A program made the position numbers and the translations under genes. A stretch of DNA of 64,000 nucleotides from Theodoxus fluviatilis. Lineage: Eukaryota > Mollusca > Gastropoda > Cycloneritida > Neritidae. The DNA is taken from contig JAWQFJ010001262.1 in assembly GCA_034096865.1 (NCBI GenBank), forward strand, positions 122,774-186,773, read 5' to 3'. Below the pieces are notes generated by a model. The model searched no databases, was not told the origin of the DNA, and was given only the letters and a program-made list of their open reading frames with translations. Shown piece by piece: positions 37,501-43,899 of the stretch (its first letter is position 1; every line of letters starts with the position of its first letter).

Positions 37501-39256
37501 AAAAAGGTGTCGGGGCAGGGCCACGGGGGAGGGTTGTGTCCGTTGTTCTCCTCACATCGATAGTGCTGTCTTCTCATGGTCTAATCCTCATTACCTCTTG
37601 CATCGTTCCATGTCCCACTACTAGCTGATTCTGAACAACCACTTATATTGAAGCTTGAAAACTATGACAACTTCAGTCACCACCTCCCTCCTAACGACGA
37701 TCCAACGGGATACTCCAGGATCCCCGTGTGTTCATTCCATTCCTACATGTTTTTAACATTCATATGGAATGCACCTTTGTATTTGAGGGGGTGTTACACT
37801 CTGCTCCCACGGGTCGTCTGGACCGGGGGAAAAATCCTATTCAGGAATAAAACAACTCAATAAAGTTGGGGGGGGGAGGCAAAAAAACAAAAACAAAAAA
37901 AGGGGGAGGTGTACTGGGGGATGGGGGACTGTTCGCTGACTCAAGAGACGGACCCGACGGCCTGTGAAAAGGAGCGTTGGGGGTGTGCGGCAACGTGTGT
38001 GATCGGTGGTGGCTGGGAAGTGTGGAGGTGGTGAAAGGGGGCACGGGGGGGGGTTGATGCACGGGGGGAGGGGGTGGGGACAGTGGGTGGGGGGGCCGGC
38101 ATGTGGTGGAGGAAGCGGTGTGGTGCGGGCGCGTGTGACGGGGGGGGGGGGGGGGGGGCGGGGGGTGGGGCGATGGGTAGGCAGATGGTGGGGAGGGAGC
38201 ACGGGGGGGGGGGGGGGGGAGGGGGGGGGGGTGGGGGGGGGTTTTTTTTTTTTTTAGTTCAGTTCAGACTTGTGGCATTAACATTTTTGGTCCATGCGAG
38301 AAGGGGGTAATCGGACTGTGGGTAGCTTAGTAGGGCGGGAATTGTTGGAGAAGTCGCCAGACAAACAGGGAGAGGATATGCGTGCGTGCAATCTATCAGA
38401 GTCCCCCACGTCCTATACTTTTCGACTTTTCGGGACTTTCACTTGTGTACAACATGGCAAACAGAAGCTGATTTTGCCGCTCTAAAGGATAGGTCGGTGT
38501 GGTGGGGGGCCGTTTCTGTAGAGGATCAAAATGCTGCTGTGGAAAGAGACGTGTGAATGGAGAGAGAAAAGACAACTGCGAGCTGGTCAATATCAATCGC
38601 TCGTCACATCTGAACTGGCCCACGATCCTCCGACGCTGCGTGGATCGTGCAGAAAAAACATGAAAAATGGGGGGCCAAAAAAAAAAGGGGCGGATCTGCC
38701 CAAACCTTGGCGCATCTCCCCCCCACCACCAACCCCCACACACGGGGGGGTCCATGGGCGCCCCCCGATTTTTACGAGACTGACTTGAAGGATGCCAACA
38801 CAACTCCTCGGAATTTACCAATTCCACTAGCTTGTTTTATTTAGATTTCGTTGATTTATATTGTGTCACTGTGTTAGAATAGGGGAGCAGCCAACAATTA
38901 TTGTGGATTNNNNNNNNNNGTATAAACACTTGACTGTTACACTCAAACGTTTCTGTAACTGAGTGACATAAAAAAGCTCATTGTTCTTAGCAGGGAATGC
39001 TTCTGTTTCTGGATCAGACTTCTAAAACTTACCTTGACAAGTCCATCACCTTTGGCAAAGATTGGGTTCTTCACAAACACCAGCAATTTCAGCGTCAGCT
39101 GGTGCCATAGTCTGAAAAATGCAAAAATGCAGTCAGCAAAGCACTTCAACCCTTCAAGGTTCTTAAGCTCATGCAGTTCATGATCATTTGCTTTTGACAG
39201 CATTTAGTTCCTTCAGAGCAAGAGCAAAGTGCATCTGCTGGTACTCAAAAACCATC

Positions 39257-39326
<70 letters not shown>

Positions 39327-40105
39327 GTGTCGCCCATACTGCTAAGTATTTATGAAATTATTTGTGACCACAAAAAAGAATGATTAGAAAAGATCCACAC
39401 ATTTTAGTACAAATAAGAAGACAATAAAATAGATTTACAACATTTGAAGCATGTGTGGGTCTTAATACTGGTGGGAAATCTCCCATGACCGAACTCCGAA
39501 GGATTACGACAGCGGAAAAAAGCATCCACTGCATCTGGTCTTCGTTTATCTTTGCATTGCGATTGGCACTCTTTTCTTTCTCACAATTGCAAATTCAATA
39601 TCAATATACTAGTCCTATGGGTTTGGCGTGCATTCATTGCCGATAGCTCGTAGTAGTTGAGTACTTATGGAAGTTATGCGCATATATTCCGTTGAGCAAC
39701 TTGAGGTGCCTTTGTAAAGTTTGTTTTTCTCTAAGCTAATGGGACCAAAGAATATGAATAAACATTAGCCTAACCTTTGAGAAGGCACTGGATAAATAAT
39801 TCAACAAGCTTAAAGATACCTACTCATTCGTAACTGTTTAGACTTATTGAATCATTTTCATGTGAGAAGCTTTATAATATGACGCGGAATATCTGTGAGT
39901 TGATAAGCAGAACATCTTTTCCCCATTTCTGATGAATCACGGAGCACAGTAGAAAACGAGTTTCACGGACAAGACTTATTTCAGAAAATAATATAGTAAC
40001 TTACTTTTTTGTATATAACTCTTCTAAAGCTCCCCATTCTGTGGCTACCTCGCCAGTACTTCTCCGTTGCTGCTCGGCAAGGAAAGCGCTAACATCTTTC
40101 GGCAT
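17504..40105 (-). CDS. PSMD13: 26S proteasome non-ATPase regulatory subunit 13 (Rpn9), ten of about twelve coding exons visible
   Basis: PSMD13 is a PCI-domain scaffold subunit of the lid of the 19S regulatory particle; it supports lid assembly and the position of the deubiquitinating subunit in cytosolic and nuclear proteasomes. Exons were found by family similarity, splice borders and phase: 40105-40005, 39111-39033, 36007-35964, 33378-33207, 28264-28185, 25941-25816, 25123-25061, 21172-21092, 18128-18012 and 17599-17504. They total 959 nt, about 318 residues; the human protein has 376. The shortfall is two blocks: after GDGLVK, and between IKDR and LIMEES, about 28-29 residues each. Both lie in abnormal sequence, so loss is more likely an assembly fault than gene decay. 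All directly adjacent joins stay in frame with no stop. The PCI/winged-helix part is encoded by the exons from 33378 leftward and ends in HDILT as in human. Confidence 0.95.
17836..18011. repeat. CA-rich repeat abutting a PSMD13 splice donor
   Basis: CA repeats with ATG/ATA interruptions. Read on the minus strand, this is the first 175 nt of PSMD13 intron 11, beginning GTGTGTGTGTGCG. Confidence 0.92.
18012..18128 (-). CDS. PSMD13: PSMD13 coding exon 11
   Basis: 39 residues in phase 0: [20 protein letters not shown] then [14 protein letters not shown], the winged-helix part of the PCI domain, nearly identical to human. Acceptor GTGCACTGCAG. The donor lies inside a GT repeat. Confidence 0.97.
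18256..18340. repeat. (CAT)n-rich microsatellite
   Basis: Interrupted CAT/TCA triplets that create His-rich and Asp-rich shadow frames. Located in PSMD13 intron 10. Confidence 0.85.
18466..19216. other. PSMD13 intron, nothing recognised
   Basis: AT-rich intron sequence; no exon or repeat that I can support. Confidence 0.55.
19217..20238. repeat. 60-bp minisatellite, 17 copies
   Basis: The unit starts CCATAACTACTCTTCC and contains GGCAGAATGTTCTGC, itself a near-palindrome. The length is exactly 60 in every copy, so both strands stay open for over 1 kb. Copies differ at only a few positions. Located in PSMD13 intron 10. Confidence 0.98.
20449..20827. repeat. 45-bp minisatellite, about 8 copies
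   Basis: Unit AACAAGACTGGAGAAGGCAG plus AGACAGTGTGACCGTGCAGG plus AGAAA. The last copies are shortened or diverged. Because 45 is divisible by three it yields repetitive shadow frames. Confidence 0.96.
20828..21091. other. PSMD13 intron, nothing recognised
   Basis: Plain AT-rich intron. Confidence 0.5.
21092..21172 (-). CDS. PSMD13: PSMD13 coding exon 10
   Basis: 27 residues, phase 0: [19 protein letters not shown] then AKIPVNK. It matches human [19 protein letters not shown]. Acceptor CATCTTGCAG, donor GTCAGT. Confidence 0.97.
21665..21887. repeat. (ACAC/CATACA)n microsatellite, left part
   Basis: ACATACACCATAC-type repeats running directly into the transposon at 21888. The same repeat resumes at 23781. 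Confidence 0.93.
21888..23780. mobile_element. 1.9-kb DNA transposon inserted in a microsatellite, possibly hAT-like
   Basis: Terminal inverted repeat CAGGGTTCGTACAGGT (left) and ACCTGTACGAACCCTG (right), 16 bp and perfect. Next to both ends are clusters of TTCCATGAC(T)TT in the same orientation, resembling transposase-binding subterminal motifs. CATACA flanks both sides, but the host repeat makes the true target duplication undecidable. No transposase domain is readable (frames at 22466-22651 and 23258-23527 are unrecognised), so the copy is non-autonomous. Located in PSMD13 intron 9. Confidence 0.85.
23781..24410. repeat. (ACAC/CATACA)n microsatellite, right part
   Basis: Continuation of the microsatellite at 21665-21887, expanded to about 630 bp, with higher-order blocks containing ATATACACCTTA at about 23957, 24130 and 24308. 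Confidence 0.93.
24669..24945. repeat. GT-rich microsatellite
   Basis: GT repeats with ATGCATGC and GCGT interruptions, giving Cys-Val and Thr-His shadow frames. Confidence 0.92.
25061..25123 (-). CDS. PSMD13: PSMD13 coding exon 9
   Basis: 21 residues, phase 0: [20 protein letters not shown] plus E. It matches human [20 protein letters not shown]. Acceptor TTCTTTGCAG, donor GTAAGG. Confidence 0.96.
25124..25815. other. PSMD13 intron 8, nothing recognised
   Basis: AT-rich intron without a supported feature. Confidence 0.55.
25816..25941 (-). CDS. PSMD13: PSMD13 coding exon 8
   Basis: 42 residues, phase 0: [20 protein letters not shown] then [20 protein letters not shown], with the family-specific YAFNSGN. 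Acceptor TGTTGCAG. The donor is CAG|GTTGGC, a poor match to consensus beyond GT, but it is the only join that leads correctly into PDLA. Confidence 0.96.
26136..26438. mobile_element. 303-bp MITE flanked by TTAA, containing an assembly gap
   Basis: Inverted ends GGCTATGTTCTGGTGT and ACACCAGAACATAGCC (16 bp, perfect), flanked by TTAA at 26132-26135 and 26439-26442. TTAA duplications are used by piggyBac-type transposases, though these ends do not begin CCC as classical piggyBac does. There is no coding content. The interior includes the N run. Confidence 0.72.
26244..26267. other. 24-N assembly gap
   Basis: Unresolved bases between an oligo-T and an oligo-A stretch. Confidence 1.
26613..26910 (-). 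mobile_element. tRNA-derived SINE
   Basis: On the minus strand the head (about 26910-26829) reads as a tRNA-like promoter with A box TGGCAAGAGCGG (26895-26884) and B box GGTTCGAAAC (26851-26842). A block CCTTGAGCAAAAATGC then TTAATTCCGATTGCT follows, resembling the central domain shared by several animal SINE superfamilies. The body then continues to about 26613. It would be transcribed by RNA polymerase III and mobilised by a partner LINE. Located in PSMD13 intron 7. Confidence 0.78.
27003..28095. repeat. About 60-bp degenerate minisatellite, split by a MITE
   Basis: Diverged units built on ACATCTGTAACTATTGCCTA, CAATTACATCTGG and ACATTTGCTAATATGT. Several units lie on each side of the 27153-27774 element; two adjacent units near 27900-27960 are nearly identical. 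Confidence 0.88.
27153..27774. mobile_element. MITE with TGACCCAGC ends
   Basis: Left end TGACCCAGCACCACAAAATG. The reverse complement of the right end is TGACCCAGCGCCACAAAATG, with one mismatch, and similarity continues about 12 bp. ATAT flanks both sides, consistent with a short target duplication inside the minisatellite unit. No coding region. Confidence 0.82.
28185..28264 (-). CDS. PSMD13: PSMD13 coding exon 7
   Basis: Two bases completing Ser, then 26 codons: [19 protein letters not shown] then IYNFGEL. It matches human [20 protein letters not shown]. Acceptor TTGCTACAG, donor GTGAGT. Confidence 0.96.
28529..28567. repeat. (CT)n(CA)n microsatellite
   Basis: CT repeats passing into CA repeats. 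Confidence 0.9.
28685..28801. repeat. Duplicated GC-rich block with poly-G and (GT)n
   Basis: GCTGAACCGTCGGCGTGAAGCG recurs about 60 bp later as GCTCAACCGCCGGCGTGAAGCG. The first is followed by poly-G and the second by a GT repeat. Confidence 0.75.
29056..29801. mobile_element. 746-bp non-coding element rich in TGACCTTGACC
   Basis: Ends GACTCACATGC and GCATGTGAGTC, an 11-bp perfect inverted repeat. The left third holds many TGACCTTGACC / GGTCAAGGTCA blocks in both orientations (29066-29220, 29354-29385). The right end has CGGACGCCCGGACGCCCGG. No coding capacity; superfamily not assigned. Located in PSMD13 intron 6. Confidence 0.65.
29802..30620. other. PSMD13 intron 6, nothing recognised
   Basis: No exon or repeat that I can support. 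Confidence 0.5.
30785..32540. repeat. Diverged tandem/dispersed repeat, three copies
   Basis: A block with the core CATTGTCTGCAAACGTGACT followed by TTGATTCTGATGTTGATCG occurs near 30897, 32148 and 32367. It is preceded about 45 bp earlier by ATTCCTC(T/C)TT.CAAT.CATG in two of them. The last two are about 218 bp apart. Minus-strand translations of copies 1 and 3 share IRIK...F.DN...IH...KEE.., but frames are broken. Confidence 0.6.
31893..32018. repeat. 126-bp unit with perfect 21-bp inverted ends
   Basis: GCCATTCAGCGTGGCTGAGA plus C at 31893-31913 and its reverse complement at 31998-32018, separated by 84 bp. Possibly a very short MITE. Confidence 0.8.
33207..33378 (-). CDS. PSMD13: PSMD13 coding exon 6
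   Basis: 57 codons plus 1 nt: [20 protein letters not shown] then [20 protein letters not shown] then [17 protein letters not shown]. It matches human GVTSVHSRFYDL and YYKDALRFLGCVD. Acceptor TCTTAACAG, donor A|GTGAGT. Confidence 0.97.
34300..35945. other. Abnormal, probably low-quality assembly segment A
   Basis: Unlike neighbouring intron: long homopolymers (G run then A run at about 34816-34850), C runs at 35837-35945 and irregular GC-rich text. PSMD13 coding exon 5 should lie between 33378 and 35964 but is not readable. Poor consensus or misassembly is the simplest reading. Confidence 0.6.
35964..36007 (-). CDS. PSMD13: PSMD13 coding exon 4
   Basis: 44 nt: two bases completing Asp, then [14 protein letters not shown]. 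It matches human DPNVALTFLEKTREK. Acceptor TTCTACTTCAG, donor GTGAGT. The preceding exon must end one base into a codon (G). Confidence 0.9.
36600..38909. other. Abnormal, probably low-quality assembly segment B
   Basis: Poly-G, poly-A and G-rich runs (36717-36800, 37864-38260), mixed with text lacking intron or repeat character and ending near the N gap. PSMD13 coding exon 3 is expected between 36007 and 39033 and is absent. Confidence 0.6.
38910..38919. other. 10-N assembly gap
   Basis: Unresolved bases in PSMD13 between coding exons 2 and 4. The true length may be larger. Confidence 1.
39033..39111 (-). CDS. PSMD13: PSMD13 coding exon 2
   Basis: One base completing Lys, then [20 protein letters not shown] then GDGLVK. 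It matches human [20 protein letters not shown]. Acceptor TTTTTCAG, donor GTAAGT. Confidence 0.97.
39258..39324. repeat. (CT)n microsatellite
   Basis: About 33 CT units in PSMD13 intron 1. Confidence 0.97.
40005..40105 (-). CDS. PSMD13: PSMD13 coding exon 1 with start codon
   Basis: ATG at 40105: [20 protein letters not shown] then [13 protein letters not shown]. It matches the human N-terminus (MKDVPGFLQQ... and LEELYTKK). 33 codons plus 2 nt; donor GTAAGT. Confidence 0.95.
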
Positions 40106-40270
40106 GATGCTTGTCGTTAGAAGCGGCTTCAATGGCGAAAGGTACGATTTAGTATTTCATTTACAAAAGATTGAACAAGGGAGGTTATTTCCATAGTTGT
40201 CTCCCTTCCCCTACTTTAGACGCGAGTCCTTAAAGTTTTTGTCTCCCCTTGTTCGATTTTGCTCGGTTTT
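40106..40270 (-). promoter_or_regulatory. PSMD13 5' UTR and presumed promoter region
   Basis: Directly upstream of the start codon. No TATA box was recognised at a normal distance. The position is inferred from the gene and not from a motif. Confidence 0.35.
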
Positions 40271-41329
40271 TGCGATGTTGTGTTATCCTAGCGACCTTTT
40301 TGCTGCAGAGAGATACACTCTACGGTAATAGTTATGTAATTCATCAAGGTAAATGGAAAGCTCTATGACCAAGGGCAACAGCCGTATGCGATTTTCTCGT
40401 GTCTTGTTTTGCCTTCCATGAAAACTATTGAATGCATGTTTGAGAAATGCACATGCGCTTAAGAAATTAATGTAGCCGAGTCTGCATTGTAAAGGATGCA
40501 GAAGAAAGATCTGAGTGGTGGAAGATCTGGTGCTGTCTATAAAACATACATTGACACCTGTTTGTGAGATATTAAAATAATTATTCACGAAGATGTGGCC
40601 GAATGGCGGTGTTGAATGTACTTGAGAAATCAAACGATAACCTCAGTCGATATGCATGCTTTACCATTGTTAGATGTGTCTTATGTTTGCATCATCGATG
40701 TCTCTGTCTCATGTGCAGAGAAACCGAAAAATGTCAGACAACATAACACGGGCATTTTATTCGACACTTTATTCGAGCGTGTGCATGGGGATAATGATAA
40801 TATAGTTTTTCTGGTGTATAGAAGTGTCGCCCTTAGTAAAAGAACTGTTAAAAACGAGTGTAAACTTAATATATGATAGTAGATCTGTGCATGTAGCTGC
40901 GTGAATCTTGAGGATTTTGAGGCTGATTATGTGTGGATGGCAGCTGTACAGAAACTGCGCTAGCTTAGCTCAGAGTCAGAGCATGGGTTTTCTTCTTCTC
41001 TGCAGCAGGAGAGCAAAATTCCTGCTCCCGCATTGATTCAGCAGTCAGTTTTTCATGCAGCTTCTTAGCATTTATCCACATCGCCATATTTCTCGGATTT
41101 TTCTACATTACGAAAGTTGATTTCCTTTTTTCTTTTTCTTTTTGTAGACGCATAGCTGCTTTCAAGGAGTCTAAGACAGTCGATCCCTTTCCCACTTTTA
41201 TTTTTTACTATGCGGCATCCTCTTACGCATTTAATTTGTGGAGGCTGTATGAAGACTATTTTTCTCGCCTTCGTCGCCTTTCTCGGAGGCACGCTTATCT
41301 TGTTTATCGGGGCATTAACTCTCATCGTC

Positions 41330-41330
<1 letters not shown>
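40271..41330. other. Intergenic DNA, nothing recognised
   Basis: Includes a plus frame (40616-40876) with no recognisable domain or gene context. Confidence 0.5.
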
Positions 41331-41374
<44 letters not shown>

Positions 41375-41818
41375 TATATATATATAGGGGCGGATCAGTT
41401 CATTTTGGGGGGGGGGGGGGGGGCGGGGGTTCCAAACTTTTTTTAGCAACCGGGGGGGAGGGGGGGGGGGGGGGGGAGGAAGGCTATGTACGCGCAAAAC
41501 GCTAAACCGACTCCACAAAGCTGGGGGGGGGGGGGGGGGGGGTGGGGGGGGGGGGGGGGGGGGGGGCTGCAAAATGGTCCTATCTGGCGCATTCTGATGA
41601 TGCTCATTGTCAGTTTCAGGCAGCAGATTTTGTTGCTGAAAATAAATAAATATATATATATATTTTTCTCTTGGGGGGGGGGGGTCCGGAAACCCCGGAA
41701 CCCCCCCCCCCCCTCCGCCCCTGATATATATATATTATATTGTATATATATATATATATACTATATATATATATATATATAATATATGTGTGTGTGTGTG
41801 TGTGTGTGTTTAGCTGAA
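41331..41818. repeat. (AT)n, poly-G and GT repeats around a possible hAT-like MITE
   Basis: (AT)n at 41331-41385 and 41723-41786 and (GT)n to about 41809. Between them, 41386-41722 begins AGGGGCGGATC and ends TCCGCCCCT. It contains several G runs (41407-41424, 41453-41477, 41522-41566) and a GTCCGGAAACCCCGGAACCC block near the right end. AGGGGCGGA ends with G/C runs occur in hAT-like non-autonomous families; the assignment is tentative. Confidence 0.6.
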
Positions 41819-42036
41819 AGCTTCGAAGGCAAAGTACGGTTGCACCAGGACCTCTCCGACGGTTGCAATTTGACCCCTCTAAAGTAAGATATGATAATTG
41901 ACCAGAATCGACAGCGTTGCTCCCTCCATTGGCAGGAAAAAGTTAAGGTGTCAGAGACCAGCATCCCATATCTGAGTTTCAAACCGCCTTACACTTTAAT
42001 CCCGTGATCACGAGACCATTCGACCCCCACAGCAGG

Positions 42037-42320
42037 GCCGGTGTGACATCGCCGATGGTAACTTCATCGCGCATGGTTCTGCGCATGCGTCAAAACCGAA
42101 AGTGACGCGTGTATCGCGCCTTGTTCAAAGGTGATGTGCCGCGAGACTTTAGATTTTGTGTTTTTCGGTCAATAAATGAACACATTGACCGAAAAACACA
42201 AAATCTAAAGTCTCGCGGCACATCACCTTTGAACAAGGCGCGATACACGCGTCACTTTCGGTTTTGACGCATGCGCAGAACCATGCGCGATGAGTTACCA
42301 TCGGCGATGTCACACCTGGC
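42037..42320. repeat. Long palindrome, about 133-bp arms, 10-bp loop
   Basis: 42041-42173 and 42184-42315 are reverse complements with a single-base indel (AACTTCATCG against CGATGAGTT). Similarity extends about 4 bp outward (GCCGG / CCTGGC). No coding region and no clear target duplication. It would fold into a hairpin of about 130 bp. Confidence 0.95.
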
Positions 42321-43480
42321 GACAAATAACAGAAACAGACACACGCGACGCTCACAATCAAGCAGCACAGTCTCCGCTCCTTAGGAAGCATTCCAGCCTG
42401 ATGCTGGTGCACGGCCGCATCAGTGTTTCATGGCAGCAGATCGAGTGCCCTCACAGCTCTCACAGTCCTTGGTGTTACTCCGGCCTTGACTGCCGCTCCT
42501 CAACCAACGCAGTCACCAGCCAGCTGTCTCCACGCCGCATTGTCAACTAAATGAGAGTCTTGGTACAAATTATAGCTGGACCTTCTGGCCAACTTTACCA
42601 GAAGAGATCACGCCCAGAAGCATGTTTGCAACTCCCATGGTGACACACTGCTCGCCACGTGCAGTCCCTGCCTGGGGAAAGGCATTCTGGAGAGACTTCC
42701 ACTTCTAGGCAACGTGCGTCTGCTCTGTGCTCTCCCAAATATCTTTGCCAAGATTCACACGTAGAGATGCTTGACATTTTAGTTGAATTCAAAATATTTG
42801 AAATGAAGGTACATAAAAATAGTTACCCCGAAATTACCGCGAATTGATATAATGTTGATACAAAAGGTTATCATGCAGACATGCAATATATATATGTATA
42901 TATATATATGAGGCTGATAAACCAATCAGACGCTTCATTTCTACTATGCTGCTTTGCTGTCTATGCCCGGACTGGAAAATCGTTCTCGAGACAGCTCTGG
43001 CTGTCTCAGAACAGTGGAATTAAACACCCTGTCCGGTCATGAAACATGCTTAGGCCTACGTGAGATGGCTTAGATGGTGATACTTCTGTTTGTGAGTTAG
43101 ACTTTAGTCTCGGATGTATAGCGAGGCTGTCAGTGATCATGACAGCAAAACAGGTTATGTGCCCCAGTTGGAAGTCTGTCTCCCAAAGGCTTTCTGGGTT
43201 TTGCTTTTGATAGACTCTTCAGTCTTGATTGCATTTTATTTGGAAGCCCCTTCCATGCTACCACATCGACAGCACTGTCTTGCTATACGGTACCTCGATC
43301 TTTGGTGGTGATGCAGTGTTTATATACTCTCTGACGGGAGGCAAATGTGACGTTCTTCTGAACACAGCTTTACATCAGCTTTTCATGGGCACAAGCCATA
43401 ACGTGATTTCTGTCTTAGGTGCATGATTGCACTGGCTGCAGTACCGTAGTGATCTGGTCAGGCAGTTTTTGTGCAAGGCT
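42321..43480. other. Intergenic DNA, nothing recognised
   Basis: Only short anonymous frames, plus a small TATA-type repeat at about 42887-42911. Confidence 0.5.
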
Positions 43481-43615
43481 GTGCGCGCGCACACACGCGC
43501 GCGCGAGCGCTAGCACACACATACACGCACATTCACACATACACTTACATAATAACACCACACACACACCACACAAACACACACACCCACACACACACAC
43601 CCACCACACCACACC

Positions 43616-43673
<58 letters not shown>
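43481..43673. repeat. CA-rich microsatellite
   Basis: GCGC/CACA start, interrupted CA repeats, then about 27 uninterrupted CA units ending near 43673. Confidence 0.95.
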
Positions 43674-43674
<1 letters not shown>

Positions 43675-43899
43675 CTGTACGCACATATGCACAACGCACA
43701 CAAATAAACCAATTTTATTCAGAAATTTTGTTACAAATATTAGTGACACAATATTTACTCTCCTGAAATATTACGATTTCCTCCATCACCATGTCTTGTA
43801 ATACTGGACCTGGCGTCGACACCGCGCGGAGACGATTGGACAGTTGCTCAAATCGGCCCCGTTACACCTTGGAAAAGAGTGAGATTACGATGCGCGCCC

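Noticed and set aside
36466..38827. Several frames of 60-190 codons, some Gly- or Pro-rich
   Set aside because: They lie in homopolymer-rich, probably faulty sequence with no family motif.
41970..42040. tRNA-like stretch (GGTTTGAAACTC on the minus strand)
   Set aside because: The B box is imperfect, no A box at the right distance and no cloverleaf visible.
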